64,000 bases of DNA from Paralithodes platypus (GCA_032716605.1 CM064502.1:33052910-33116909), one strand, 5' to 3'. Positions 43,349 to 55,257 are shown, numbered from the stretch's first letter. The notes: generated by a model not told the origin, from the letters alone. Numbers and translations are program-made.

Positions 43349-43555
43349 CCCGTACAGAACCAGGGACGTAATTTTCATCATTTTCTGGCAACTATTAGAC
43401 AACTGTATTCAGCTTAAGAAGGCCCTCTATCAATAATATGACTTCGAACTATATAGACCAACCCTTTTAATTACCACCGATCCTTCCTAAGATACATAAT
43501 ACCATCTAAATATAGCTAGAATAATGTATAACACACGTCGCTGGTATTCAAAGGG
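43349..43555. mobile_element. TTAA MITE-4, second clean copy
   Basis: 207 bp between TTAA at 43345-43348 and 43556-43559. Begins CCCGTACAGAACCAGGGACG and ends CGTCGCTGGTATTCAAAGGG. Interior shares ggcaactattagacaactg with the copy at 42220. Confidence 0.75.
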
Positions 43556-43829
43556 TTAATGATCTTTCCCTCTCATTACAAGCCCTAACACTCTGGGGAG
43601 CATTGTTATTGGAGGCCATGCAGTTATAAACATAAATTACCTATTTACTTTTGAAACAGCAATGTGACCTATGCTAAGGTTATGGGGGACAGTCATTATA
43701 ATGTGTAAACACAGTTAGGTACACTCGGATGCCATAGTATCTAGCCCACTCATGAATTTGTAATATCACCAACCCACAAATTAAATTACATATAAATCTA
43801 ATTTAAAATTATTTATAAATCTAATTAAT

Positions 43830-43935
43830 GGAATCAATTAAATTAATGAACACTTGTGGCATTCCCAGGACTCGAACCTAGGATAGGCACACAAAAATCC
43901 AGCGCACTAACCATTACGCTATCAAGTTTAAAGCA
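43830..43935 (-). repeat. SINE-2-like, diverged copy
   Basis: The tRNA-like head on the minus strand has a B-box (complement of aggactcgaaccta) and the complement of accattacgctatcaag. The adjacent attaatgaa stretch matches the SINE-2 body. Confidence 0.55.
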
Positions 43936-44054
43936 CGCTCTCACGATATATATTATCCATTCTCGAATATTTGTGAACTTCACCAATTACTAATTATGGA
44001 AATATATCTGTTCTGACAAATTTATGAATATCATTATATATACATCATATACAT

Positions 44055-44707
44055 AAATATCTATCTATTGCCAGACGACATGATGCCCGAAAGGGTGGTT
44101 ACGAATGAATCACCCCCATTCACCTCTGTCCCCCGTCAGTCGATGCCCCTCCTCTCCTCTGACACAGCCTTCATGCATATACTTAACTCCATCTTGGTGA
44201 TGGGCTGGTCTATCAGAGTGAGAGCTGAGCGATCTCTGCCATACCCATAGCTTACTCTGACTGTTCCTTTTACTTATATATCTTCTAGATCTCAAGTGAC
44301 GGCGTCTTTTCCGTGGATCGACCTCCCTACTGCCAACCTAAAAGTTGGCAGATTGGGAGCCAAAGCGTCACATTTTCCCTTGCCCCTCAACTTTCCCTTC
44401 ATAATTGCTGAGGGGCACAGGGCCTTGGGTGGGGCTTTGGTTTCCCGGGCGTTTCCGCGCCCTCCTCAGCTCCCTGCCTTAGAGTGGCTTCGGTCACCCG
44501 GGCTTTGTTAGTGGTAAGCAGGGAGGGTTTTATGGGGGCGCTCTATGGCCTTGGCCTTGGCCTTACTCGGGACCTTGGGGCTGTTCGGCCAGGCAGCCTG
44601 GGGAACAACAACAACAACAACAACAACAACTCCATCTTTCCACCTCTCTCACGGTCTACCTTTCCGTCTCTGTCCTTCCACTTCACTCTCGTACATTCCC
44701 TCGCTTC
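44055..44707 (-). mobile_element. LINE-B 3'-end fragment, copy 4, split by SINE-3
   Basis: Starts at the (CTAT)n tail and gcccgaaagg (44059-44100), parallel to 4778-4818. It continues to 44195, is interrupted by SINE-3, and resumes at about 44639 (ccacctctctcacgg) to about 44707. Non-coding remnant of the last codons and 3' UTR. Confidence 0.75.
44196..44627 (+). repeat. SINE-3 with (AAC)n tail and 11-bp target duplication
   Basis: 432 bp bounded by AACTCCATCTT at 44185-44195 and 44628-44638. Ends in (AAC)n (about 44604-44627). LINE-B on either side joins as in copy 1 at 4898-4925. The body contains paired segments (agttggcag, gcctccctac). The origin of the head is not clear to me; it is not obviously a tRNA. 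A 3' fragment recurs at 41696-41762. Confidence 0.78.
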
Positions 44708-44869
44708 CCACAGCTATATATACTATTTATATCCCAAGACATGTCCCAAAATTAATCCAGTACAGTAGTTATAATTTCCTCAAGAAAAATTGGGTTAGAG
44801 GCTATGGTATCCAGGTATCAGAGTGTACTTAGTCCAAACAATATGGGGAGATAAATGATGGGATATACA

Positions 44870-44872
<3 letters not shown>

Positions 44873-44941
<69 letters not shown>

Positions 44942-44995
44942 ATATATATTTAAATATAAATATACAGTATATATTTATATATATTTATATATTCG
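44873..44995. repeat. (TA)n microsatellite
   Basis: About 65 bp of pure TA, then degenerate TATATTTA to 44995. It directly abuts the 5' junction of LINE-A copy 4. Confidence 0.95.
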
Positions 44996-46206
44996 AGACG
45001 TCGGTGAGACCTTTTCTGTTGCTAGACATATCGAAGGCCTTCGATAGAGTCTGACACAAATCTTTAATTTTTAAACTACCCTCCTTTGGTTTCTATCCCT
45101 CCATCTGTGCATTTGTCTCTAATTTCCTTTCCGCCATTCTATAGCTGCGGTTGTGGACGGCCATCGCTTACTTCCTCATCCTATCAACTCCTGTGTTCCT
45201 CAGGGCTCTGTCCGGTCTCCTATTCTCTTTCTAATTTTCATAAATGATCTTCTCAACTGTACCTCCAGTCCCATCCATTCATACGCAGACGACTCTACCT
45301 TACACTATACAATTAGTTTTCCGGAACGCCCCAGTCAGCAATCCCTGAAACACAAACGTAATGAAGTCATGCAACATTTATCTTCTGATCTATCTACTAT
45401 TATTTTCCAATTAGGGCAGAGAAAACTTTGTTGCCTTTAATGCTTCCAAAATCCATTTTCTCCATCTATCTACCCGTCCGGAACTCCCAGCAGACTATCC
45501 CTTATTCTTCAGCAATACAAAAATCAATCCTTCATCTTCTCTCAATATTCTTGGTGTCTCTTTTTCTTCTGCCCTCACTTAGAACCATATTACCAGTCTT
45601 GCTAAATCAGTCTCCCAGAAGCTGGGTGTGCTCAACTGCCTCAAGGGGATCTTTACCCCTGCACAGCTGCTTGCTCTGTACAGGGGCACAGTGCGTCCTT
45701 GTATTGAGTATTGTTCACATGTGTGGAGAGAGTCCTCTCACACCGCTCTCCTAGACAAAGCAGAAAGAAGGCCTTTCGTATCATTAATTCCCGTCCACTC
45801 GCCAACTCTCTGCAAACTCTCTTTCTTTGCCGCAATGTTGCACCTCTCTCGCTATTCTATCGGTACTACAATAATCAGTGCTCCTCAGAGCTCTCCCAGT
45901 GTATACCACCTCTACGTAGGGTATGTGGTACCCATCTTGCAACACAATCCCACCCCTACCTTGTACAACTCTCCAACCTAAGAGTGAAACGTTACTCTCA
46001 GACTTTCTTCTATTCAACAGCTGACCTCTGGAACTTTCTCCCAGAATCAGTCTTTCCCTCCTCCTATAACTTAAATTGCTTCAAACTCTGTGTGTCCAGG
46101 CATTTTGGCTCAAACATCCCTTGATTTTGGCCCAGTCACTCTTTCAACTATGGGTGAGGCACTTGCTACAGGCAGTTCTGCCTTTTGTCTCCCTCACTCA
46201 CAGTGA
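44993..46206 (+). mobile_element. LINE-A copy 4, 5'-truncated, between (TA)n tracts
   Basis: Begins inside RT (gacgtcggtgagaccttttctg) and runs to the 3' UTR (ttttgtctccctcactcacag). Frames 45153-45440, 45428-45754, 45628-45981 and 45711-46124 are successive RT and C-terminal pieces separated by frameshifts (GSVRSPILFLIFINDLL is the RT block). Plus strand. Confidence 0.82.
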
Positions 46207-46216
46207 ATTTTTTTTT

Positions 46217-46237
46217 TTATATATATATATATATATT

Positions 46238-46288
<51 letters not shown>

Positions 46289-46302
46289 ATATATATATAT
46301 TA
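46217..46302. repeat. (TA)n microsatellite
   Basis: Degenerate TA/TG run immediately after the T-rich end of LINE-A copy 4. Confidence 0.92.
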
Positions 46303-47223
46303 TTACGAGGGGGAGCCGGGGGAAAACAGATGCTTTAATAGCCTAGCCCACAGCACTGTCAAAAAGTATGTGCCGTAGCAAAAAGACACCAATGCTGTAG
46401 ACCTACACCCAACACTGCCCACCGTATTACACTACCCTGCAACAGACACGCTCTTAATATCTGACTCAAACACCAAGACACGCAGGTTCTCTAGGAAAAG
46501 GGGTTATCGTCCTCTTTGCTCTATGAAAGCAGTAACACGAGGAGACACAAACATATCTATTGTCCCCGAGTCGGGTTGATAATGCGATTTAGTATTCAGA
46601 GTACTTCTAAGGTTATTCTCGACTGCATATAAATGCCGAAACATACTACTGCTAGACTCCCAGACACTTCATAGTATGCCCAATCGCTTAGGAATTAGGA
46701 ATAATATGAAGCAGAAACATGGGAGAAAGTCCAATGCAGAAGCTCAACAATGCACTGGGGTTGACATATCAGTAGGTTGTGGAGTAGGCTTCTAAGAGCC
46801 ACCGAACAAACCACTTTAGATGTCAACCTCAATAATACATAAGATATACATTATATAAGAAATAACAATGCAGTAGAATAATGAAAGAGAAGTGGAAGGA
46901 AAAAGGTATGAAGCTTATACTTAAGATTGCCAGGGGAAAAGAATGCAGTACATTTCCTAAGATAAACGAAATAAACTCTGGATTGCTAAATATTAATGTT
47001 AAGACAAAATAAATATGCTCAAAATGACTCCAAGCTTGCTATGCTACTATACACTATGAAACAAAGAAATGATGTGCGGTATTAAGGGATCTAGCAAGCA
47101 AGCCCACCACAGACTGGACAGTACATGTGATCGCTACGAGAGTTGCAACAGGAGTAGGTCCTGAGGCTGCAGGGTACACACAATCCCTCGCGAGAAAGAG
47201 AGGAGGGGGCACCAAATGTTGCT
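46303..47223. other. no gene; unclassified sequence
   Basis: About 920 bp. The left edge gagggggagccgggggaaa and right edge gagaggagggggcaccaaatg are purine-rich, which might mark LTR-type material, but no coding region or second copy is present to test it. Confidence 0.4.
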
Positions 47224-47372
47224 ATTCTATATTTTATTAATTTCACCACAACACCAAACACCCCCTATGCAATTAATTAAAGTATGTATGATCCGCCGGG
47301 ATTCGAACCCGGGATATCATACACAGATTTTTGCCACCTTAACCATTACACCACCAGGACGGTTAAAGGTAT
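47224..47372 (-). repeat. SINE-2, uninterrupted copy
   Basis: About 149 bp. On the minus strand: tRNA-like head (accgtcctggtggtgtaatgg with the A-box, gggttcgaatccc B-box) then a short body ending ggtgaaattaataaaatatag. This is the reference for the split copy at 18533-20187 and the fragment at 47551-47601. Confidence 0.82.
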
Positions 47373-47550
47373 ATGCACACGCCTACGACTTATTATCCAT
47401 TCTCGAATACTGGATATTAATCTAATCATGTTCATACTCCCAACCGCGCTATGGTAGGCCTAATGTTTAAGTGAGAGGAAAGAATATTCATGGGGCACAG
47501 ATCATATAGACCGGCCTCGCGACGAAATGTCCCTGGACCTACTGATAATC
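47373..47550. other. spacer between SINE-2 copies
   Basis: About 180 bp with no recognised content. Confidence 0.4.
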
Positions 47551-47601
47551 TATATTTTATTAATTTCACCGCAACACCAAACACCCCCAATGAATTTAAT
47601 G
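47551..47601 (-). repeat. SINE-2 3' fragment
   Basis: tatattttattaatttcacc through cccccaatgaatttaatg, the SINE-2 body. Cut off where LINE-A copy 5 starts. Confidence 0.7.
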
Positions 47602-48843
47602 TTTTTTGTTTTTTGTTTTTTTCTATGTGATTGAGGGAGGCAAAAGGCATAACTGCCTATAACGAGTGCCTCCCCCATAGTTGAAAGAGTGACAGGGCCA
47701 AAATCAAGGGACGTTCGAGCCAAAATGCCTGGACACACAGAGTTTGAAGCAATATAAGTCATAGGAAGAGGGAAAGACTGATTCTGGGAGAGAGTTCCAG
47801 AGCTCAGCTGTTGAGTAGAAGAAAGTTTGAGAGTAACGTTTCACTCTTGGGTTGGAGAGTTGCACAGAGTAGGGGTGGGATTGGGTTGCAAGACGGGTAC
47901 CACGTGCCCTACGTAAAGGAGGTGGTATGCACTGGGATAGCTCTGAGGAACACTGATTATTATAGTAGCGATAGAATAGCGAGAGAGATGCAACATTGCG
48001 GCGGAGAGAGAGATTGCAGAGAGCTGGTGAGTGGACGGGAGTTAATGATACGAAAGGCCTTCCTTTCAACTTTGTCTAGGAGAGCGGTGTGAGAGGAACC
48101 TCCCCACACATGTGAACAATACTCAATACAAGGGCGCACTATGCCCCTGTACAGAGCAAGAAGCTGTGCAGGGGAAAAGAACCCCCTAAGGCGGTTGAGC
48201 ACACTCAGCTTCTGGGAGGCTGCCTTAGCAAGACTGGTAATATGGTCCTTCCAAATGAGAGCAGAAGAAAAGGAGACACCAAGAATCTTGAGAGAAGATA
48301 AAGGGTTGATTTTTGTATTGTTGAAGAATAAGGGATAGTCCGCTGGGAGATCCTGACGGGTAGATAGATGGAGAAATTGGGTTTTGGAAGCATTAAAGTT
48401 AACAAGGTTTTCTCTGCCCCAATTGGAAATCGTATTTAGATCAGAATTTATGAGTTCTATGGCTTCATTACGTTTGTCGTTGAGGGATTGCTGGCTGGGG
48501 CGTTCTGAAAAACTAATGGAGTAGTGTTAGGTTGAGTCGTCTGCATATGAATGGATGGGAATTAAGGTACAGTTAAGGAGATCATTTATAAAAATTAGAA
48601 AGAGAATAGGAGATAGGACAGAGCCCTGAGGAACACCGGAGTTTATAGGGTGAGGAAGTGAACAATGGCCGTCCACAACCGCGGCTATGGAACGGCCGAA
48701 AAGGAAATTAGAGACAAAGGCACAGATGGAGGGATAGAAACCGAAGGAGGGTAGTTTAGAAATTAAAGATTTATGCCAGACTCTATCGAAGGCTTTCGAT
48801 ATGTCTAGTGCAATAGAAAAAGTCTCACCGAAGTCCCGAAAGG
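47602..48843 (-). mobile_element. LINE-A copy 5, 5'-truncated
   Basis: 3' tail T-rich at 47602-47627. On the minus strand, frames 48937-48527 (only to 48843 is LINE; contains GVPQGSVLSPILFLIFINDLL), 48405-48205, 48202-47960 and 48069-47704 give RT and the C-terminal domain. Very similar to copy 2. The truncation point is within RT at 48843 (ctcaccgaagtcccgaaagg). Confidence 0.82.
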
Positions 48844-49797
48844 GGCTCTCATTAACAGTACAAAAGTAATCAAATAAATACAAGGAATCATTGTGTGAAC
48901 TTACGACAACGAAAACAATCCCCCAAAGGCTGAACAAAAGAAGTAATTATACTTGTGGCAACAACAACAGTGCTATCTTTGTGGCAACATAGGAGGGACG
49001 TATAGCGAGGCCCTAGCCTCCTCCCACAGGGCCCTCCCACCATAGCCCTCGTGATTTTAACTCACTCACAAATGACAAGGTTACAAAACTCATTTGGGAG
49101 TGACAATATATATATAAGAACAAGTACAAGTATTGGGATAGAAAAGTGTGAAGGATATAAGAATATTAGTAGAAGATATAGGTGGGGGAGATGTGGAAGA
49201 TAAGTAGTAGATAAAAGCTTGCAGGCGGTCTGCATTGCTGTTTTTTCCTATTTGTTTTGTGTTTAGTTACATTCCTTCATTCGCGAAGCACTGCTTATTC
49301 CATCATGATCTATGTTTCACAGGCGTGACAAGGAGGGAAGGGAGGCAAGAAACTCACGCGGCATGCCCCCAGCTGCCACCTGATGACCCTGCAGTTGCTG
49401 ACTTTAAGTATTCTCCTGTGTTGCTTTACTTTAATATTATTCCGGGTGAGTGTCACTACGTGCTATATGCCTAGCTGCGACCAGAACCGTTCCCTGAGAG
49501 ATGAGGGATTGTCAGACCGCCACGAAGGAGATTCTCGTGACCTCAGTCTAGACTCTAGACAATCCTTGGTACTATCTGATACTTTCCTACGAATGGGTCG
49601 GCCCAATCCAGGAAGTTTGAGGGTTCTCCGGGACACCTCACTTGTTCGGGTTATCCCAGGCAACTCCTTAACTCCTGGTAGCTTGGGAGAGGCCTAACCA
49701 AACGGTGGGGACGTCGCATTATACCATTAACATCTCTCATAAATTGTTTGGTTGGCTCGATAATTTGTCATTAATTCATCAGTATATTTTTGTCTTG
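48844..49797. other. no gene called; two short frames noted
   Basis: Frames at 49235-49474 and 49383-49697 are open. The second has a hydrophobic start (LLTLSILLCCFTLILF) followed by SLDSRQSLVLSDTF-type sequence, with no recognised domain. The 49320-49695 region could be a retrotransposon ORF1 scrap or an exon; I cannot decide. Confidence 0.35.
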
Positions 49798-49804
49798 CCC
49801 CCCT

Positions 49805-49876
49805 GTGCGAGGGTGGGGATGCCCGGGTGAGGGAGACTTAAAGTCTCCCCCACCCAAGCACCCCCACCCCCGCACA
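49805..49876. repeat. GC-rich perfect-like hairpin 1 in LINE-D 3' UTR
   Basis: gtgcgagggtggggatgc on the left pairs with gcacccccacccccgcac on the right. The centre gggagacttaaagtctccc is itself palindromic. A stem of about 33 bp. Confidence 0.88.
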
Positions 49877-49962
49877 TAATGATAAGTCTTTTTCCTATTT
49901 GATGTCCTTCTAATTTGTAGTTAGATATTGGTCAAAGTCGTTATTTATTCGCCCTCCCCGCC

Positions 49963-50036
49963 CACCCAGGCCATGGGTGTCTGAGCAAGGGAGACTAAGG
50001 CCTCCCCCACTCAGACACTCCCGACCCCGCGCTTTA
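49963..50036. repeat. GC-rich hairpin 2 in LINE-D 3' UTR
   Basis: gggtgtctgagcaagggag pairs with ctcccccactcagacactcc around a central aaggcct. It shares style and flanking words with hairpin 1, so the two may be diverged repeats of one structure. Confidence 0.8.
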
Positions 50037-50070
50037 CGGCAGGGCAATCTATGCGTCTATGAAACAGTTT

Positions 50071-52802
50071 TTACCTATTTCTTGTGTATAGTGGTAGTGG
50101 TTCTCCTTGGTGTAGTTTCTTTAGTGAGCTTGGGAACCAAGAGTGGCTTCCTTGCTCTTGATTTTCTTGCAAATAATTGTAAAGCGGATCTTGGCTTACT
50201 TCATGTTTTTCCCATGTCTTTACTGCTCGTTGGTATAGCTTGATATTTATTGGTTTGAGTGTAGACATATTATGTAGCTCCTCTGTGTTATATTGATATG
50301 GATAATGCATGTCATGGGCATATCTAAGGCACTTGTTTTGGAATGATTGCAGGTGCTGCATCTGTGTGTTGCTGATGGTGTGCATAGGTATAGCGGGGTA
50401 CTCAATTATAGGTAGGACTAAGGTTTTAACTAAGTGTATCTTCAATTTGCTAGGCAGTTCCTTAAATCTCTGGATAGATAAAAGAGCTTCTTTCCCTCTA
50501 TTGATCCTGCTTTTTATATGGGGTACGAATCCTCTGGTATTAATTTTTTGTCCTAGCATTTTCCCTTCTTTACTCTGTTCCAGTATCTGCCCATTTACCA
50601 CGATGTCTTCAGTCTTTAACTTGGCTAGCGGTATGATGGTAAACTTATTTGTGTTGGTCCTTATTTTCCAAAGTTTTTCATAGTCATTTATTCTTTGTAT
50701 TTCTGCTGCGATCTCCAATGCCACAAATCGTTTCGACTTCCCCTCGTACTTGATTATTTGTGTTATATCGTCGGCATACATGATATCAATGTTTCCAAGT
50801 CGTGAGTCTGGTATGTCGTGAGTGTAGAATATATAGAGGGTAGGTGAGATCACACTGCCTTGCGGTACACCACTTCGAAGTTCGATGGTATTGCTTAGGA
50901 TGTTATCCAATTTAATATTTGCTGTCCTGTTCATGAGAAAATGTATCAGTATTTTTTCTGTTATTGTTGGTAGTCCTAAGTTCAGTATTTTAAATTTCAG
51001 TCCATCATGCCATACTTTTTCAAATGCCTTTGACACATCCCGTAGTACTATTGTGCATTGATGTCACTTTTCTAACACTTGTGAGATATATTAATTGGCC
51101 AAAGCAATGGCTGTTGTTGTGCTGCGGGTTGATCTGAAACCATGCTGATTTGGTTTTAATATATTATTTTATTCTAAAAAGTTTGAGAGTCTATTGTTTA
51201 TTATTCGTTCCAGGATCTTGCCTGGAACCTCTAAGAGAGAGATTGGCCTGTAGTTCTTTGGGTCTGTAAGTAATTTTCCTTCTTTGGGCACAAGTGTTAT
51301 TATCGATGTTTTAAATTGTTGTGGAAAGTATCCCGTGGCTAAGCATGCATTGAAGATGTTTGTAATCGTTGTTATGGCAGATGGTGGGATTTCAGATAAT
51401 ATTTGTTTATTAATCTTGCTGGGACCTGGTGCTTTGTTTTTCATGATTTTAATTATCAATTCAATCACATTGTTAATAACTTTTCTAGTGAGGTAGTTGT
51501 CGTTGTGAAGTCTTGTCATGTCTATTATATTGTATGGTATTAGTCTATGTTGATTGGTTTTTAGAAATTCCTGCACCCTCTCCTCATTTTCATTATCAAA
51601 ATCCGTATTCTCCTCTGGTGTAATTTGGAAAAATCCCTCCCAAATCTCTTTGAGTAGGCTAAGTTTTCTTTCTGTGTTAAATACTTTGAGTCCTTTTGTG
51701 TTAATAAGAAAAGGAGTCTGTGATGTTTGATTACCTTGTATCTCTTTTATACTCCTCCAGAAGGTTTTTGCATCTTTATGGTTTTCGATGATGTTTTGAA
51801 TTTTCTGTTTCCATTGTTCATTATACATTGCCTGGCATTCTTGTGATAGTTTTCGTCGGAGATATTTAATTATACGGTATGAATGTAGATTCCAACCAGT
51901 TAAGTTTGCTTGTTGGTATAAAGTATTATATTGGAATTGCAGTTGTTTTATGGTTGCGTTGGAATAATTAATACCATTGGTTGTTGTGTGTTTCTTTGGA
52001 ATAGAGGTTTCTACTGCGTTCTGAATACTTTCATACCAATTATCGAAGGCTCTATTTATATGGTCGTTGATTTATATTGGAAGTCTATTTGGTTACTCAG
52101 ATGACTTTCACAAGTGGTTCTAAATTGATCCCAGTCAGCTTTATGAAATTGAAGTTTGGGAGGAGTATTTATTCGAATAGGTTGGCTGGAGATGGTGGCT
52201 ATGATCGGGATATGATCCGAGGATGTAAGGGGACCAGGTTTTATTTCAGTATAGTGATAAGCTTTGTTGTTTGTTATAATTATGTCTGGTTGGGTGGCTC
52301 TATTGTGCCTCACCAGTGTAGGGAAAAAAGGTCCTAAGTGAATAGCTTTCCCTCTTCTCATAAAATCACTTAATTGATTTCCCACGTTATTAGAATATGT
52401 ATCACCCAAGAGTCTATGCTTTGCATTTATATCCCCTAAGAAGTACATTGGGTTACTATTATAGAGTAATTTATGAAAATCCGGATATATTAAAAACGGT
52501 CTATGTGGTGGAATGTAGCTTGTGGAAATGTTAATCGGCCCTGTGGTAGTTTCTATTTCTACACTCAGTATGTCCGATATAAAATCATCATAAATGTTAT
52601 GCTTGAGTATCTTTTTTATTAGGATAGCACATCCATCATGTAACTCTTCCGTCCTGTTCTTCATATACGTAACATATCCCTTTAACTTGATATGTTCACC
52701 TTCCTTTAAACCATGGCTGTTAAGTAGTAGTATATCTGGTTCAATTTCACTGTAAGCCTGAATTAAAGTGTGTTTACTCGTTCGCCAATTTAAAAAAAAC
52801 AT
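50071..52802 (-). pseudogene. LINE-D ORF2: endonuclease and reverse transcriptase
   Basis: The Met at 52802 begins 248 codons of endonuclease (NSHGLKEGEHIKLKGY, YFLGDINAKHRLLGD, SSDHIPIIATI). 51828-51169 is the linker and RT fingers (KNKAPGPSKINKQIL, NYRPISLLEVPGKILERII). 51036-50071 holds SGVPQGSVISPTLY, the catalytic MYADDITQII and the C-terminal domain. Stops or frameshifts fall near 52056, 51830 and 51040-51168. The enzyme would nick target DNA and prime reverse transcription in the nucleus. Confidence 0.8.
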
Positions 52803-52866
52803 TATGTTGGATTATTTTAAGAGAGGTGTGTAACATTATTGGGATAATATCCGTAGTCTAGGGTCT

Positions 52867-53353
52867 CTATGTTCTTTGGGTGGTGGGGAACGTTGAGCTT
52901 GGAAGCCTGTTCTTATTTTTTCTGTATTGGCTGTCTGATACTATTGTTGTGTAGTCTTTGAGGCTGATGGTGTTGCCTATAATTAAACTGTAGACTAGGG
53001 TTTCTTCGTAGTGCGAGTTTTCATAAGTCCATTTGACCTTATTATTCTCTATGTTTGTGATTATTTCCTGGTTATCCCGATTCTTTATATTGTTGATATT
53101 TTTGTCGTTTATATGGATCTTCAGATTTAATTCTTCAGGCATATATGGTTCTATTGTGTCAAGATTTTCTGAGGATATATTAACTTGTGAGGGTCTGTTC
53201 TTCGTAGCTAGCTTCGGCTTCCATTTGCTTGGGGCTTGCTTGCAGATCTAGTATCTGTTTTGAAGGAGGGTTGTCTGGGACTATCACTTGGGGTATGTGA
53301 AGAAGTTCATTTAGTATTTTTTCGTAACTGCCTGGGCTGACACTATTAACAAA

Positions 53354-53358
<5 letters not shown>
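52867..53358 (-). pseudogene. LINE-D ORF1 C-terminal remnant
   Basis: Two frames, 53358-53180 and 53142-52867, joined by one frameshift near 53178. Charged, Asn-rich peptide (KIHINDKNINNIKNRDN) upstream of ORF2, as expected for the nucleic-acid-binding ORF1. The N-terminal half is missing at the (TA)n edge. No zinc knuckle remains. Confidence 0.5.

Positions 53359-53421
<63 letters not shown>
53359..53421. repeat. (TA)n microsatellite
   Basis: About 60 bp of pure TA, at the 5' edge of LINE-D. Confidence 0.95.
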
Positions 53422-53423
<2 letters not shown>

Positions 53424-54220
53424 CATCTAACTATCCAATCATTTATTAAGGATTCACTATATCCAACTCTCATATAATTTTAAGATAGTATACTTGCTAT
53501 GAATGATCTTTATGCAGGTAACTATACTTTCTGAGGGGGTATTCATTGTAACTCTTTGTAACTTCACCCTTCTAAAACTCATGAGTCAGGAACCGTTCCC
53601 ATGCCATTTAAGCAATCGTGCATTTGTGTCTCTCTCTCATGCCCTCATCCTATGACCGGAAGCTGTGGAGGAAATTTCCTTCACCTCTGGGAGGTATTGA
53701 GGTGTGTAGTGAGGCTAGGTGGGAAGGTGGACTGGCAGATAGACTTTAACAACGGGCACGAGAAACATAGCCCAGAGATTCCTCTCAATATAGGAAATTC
53801 TCTATTACTTATATATTAGTACATCTGTACTGTATATCTATTTCAGTTGTTACTTGAATAAATATCAAAGTTGGTTTTGGATAACCACAGTCCTTTAATT
53901 TCCTTTTACCTATACCGTAAGTATTCAATCTAATATTTAGATGGTAATTGGTGGTGGCAGCTTTACTTTAACTAAAAGAAAGATAGTATGATATATCTAT
54001 CAAACTACGAGCAGAGAACGAGAGCTGAGATCAACCTACACTTCAATCTACAATCAACCTATAACTAAAATATAATATTTAACTCCTAAGGACGACACCT
54101 TAAGTCATCCTTACTAAGAGTTCAAAGTTAAACCTTAAAAAATAACATAGGAGCGTATCTCAAAACGTCCTAATCTTTACACCTTTACTTACAGTGACTG
54201 TCAAAAGTAATTTGTAATAT
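53422..54220. other. no gene recognised
   Basis: About 800 bp, AT-rich. Short frames such as 53601-53819 show no family features. Confidence 0.45.
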
Positions 54221-54241
54221 ACGGTATATATATATATATAA

Positions 54242-54305
<64 letters not shown>
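54221..54305. repeat. (TA)n microsatellite
   Basis: TA run with a few AA interruptions, at the 3' edge of the minus-strand Penelope copy. Confidence 0.95.
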
Positions 54306-54308
<3 letters not shown>

Positions 54309-54469
54309 AGTATAGCCAGGTAATAGATTCTCTTTTAAACAGACAAGGTTAAAAGCAATAGCAGTTTCAGCATTCAGGATTTTATTGTTACAACTTTCAA
54401 TAGTTCTAACAATTTTCCTCTGGGGTTCAGAGATGAGGTACAAAAGGTTAGCAAAATTCGTGGTGGATC

Positions 54470-54502
54470 CAACGTTTGACAAGTAAACATCTTGCATCTT
54501 CA
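54470..54502 (-). ncRNA. hammerhead-like core in Penelope copy 1, mutated
   Basis: Minus strand: ctgaagatgcaag, loop, cttgtcaaacg. Same as the motif at 58259-58290 but with C where the conserved GAAA has G, which should abolish catalysis if this is a ribozyme. Confidence 0.3.
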
Positions 54503-54588
54503 GGGAATGGAGAGGTAATGATTAGAATAGGGACAAAGCATCATATTTATACAAAATTCGAGGATCAAGTAGAGCGAGGTGGGTGGAG

Positions 54589-55257
54589 CTACTGGGTGTG
54601 TGGTAGCTGTTCATTGGTGGAAGGCAGTCTATTCGCGAGACGGGCACTAAATCTTATCGGTGGTTGGTTGTTGGCTGTGGGTGGCTGTGATTGGTTGGTG
54701 TTGTCAGTTGTGTGCTGAGCGTGGAAGCATAAGGGAGGGGGGCGCGGGGCGAGAGGAGGGGGGGCAGTATGCCTGTAGCGCTTGCCTGAAGGAAGAATTT
54801 GAAGGTCTTGTGTTTGGTTGTTGATGCTGGGGTTGAGTGTTTGGATGTATAGAGCTTCTAAAATAGCTAGTCTTCTGGGTTCTGATTCTTTGTCGAGTAT
54901 GGTGGTTTGTTTGTCTAGGTCGGCGCGAGTTAGGGCAAGATGGTGGGGGGCTTGATAGTGATCTTTTATAGCGCCAGATTGAAGGTGGAGGGTTAGTCGA
55001 CGGGAAAGGCGAGTCTGTGTCATTCCAACATAGGATAGGGGTCCACAGTCCCCAGAGGTGCAAATATGCTGGTATATCACATGATCGTCTTTCGGTTGGT
55101 TGGTGGAAATTGGGCGGTTACGGAGGACAAGGTTGGAGGTCTTAGGAGATTTGTAGTAAATAATGAGTTTGATTTTATTGTCAGGGTTGGTGGGGAGGAC
55201 GTTTTTGTTAATTATTTCTTTCATAATGGATTCGTCTGTTGTGTGGTCGGAAGACAT
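54589..55257 (-). pseudogene. Penelope-like GIY-YIG endonuclease domain, copy 1
   Basis: 222 codons on the minus strand. VIYQHICTSGDC then SYVGMTQTRLSRRLTLH gives the GIY-YIG pattern in degenerate form, with the Arg of TRLSRRL and a Glu in ILEALYIQTLNP as the usual catalytic residues. The C-terminal tail is Pro- and Thr-rich. It follows the RT frame after a frameshift. Confidence 0.78.

Larger units (their letters stand above)
49798..53358 (-). mobile_element. LINE-D, Jockey/I-like non-LTR element, well preserved
   Basis: On the minus strand: ORF1 remnant 53358-52867, ORF2 from Met 52802 to about 50071, then a 3' UTR with two strong GC-rich hairpins. The 5' end is cut at a (TA)n tract. Only a handful of frameshifts separate the ORF2 segments, so it is younger than the other LINEs here. 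A single copy in this window. Confidence 0.78.

Noticed and set aside
46303..47223. Possible LTR retroelement end (purine-rich edges)
   Set aside because: No coding region, no second LTR copy and no target duplication to support it.
49383..49697. Possible secreted protein (hydrophobic start)
   Set aside because: No recognised domain, cleavage site or splice context; kept only as a note in the region entry.
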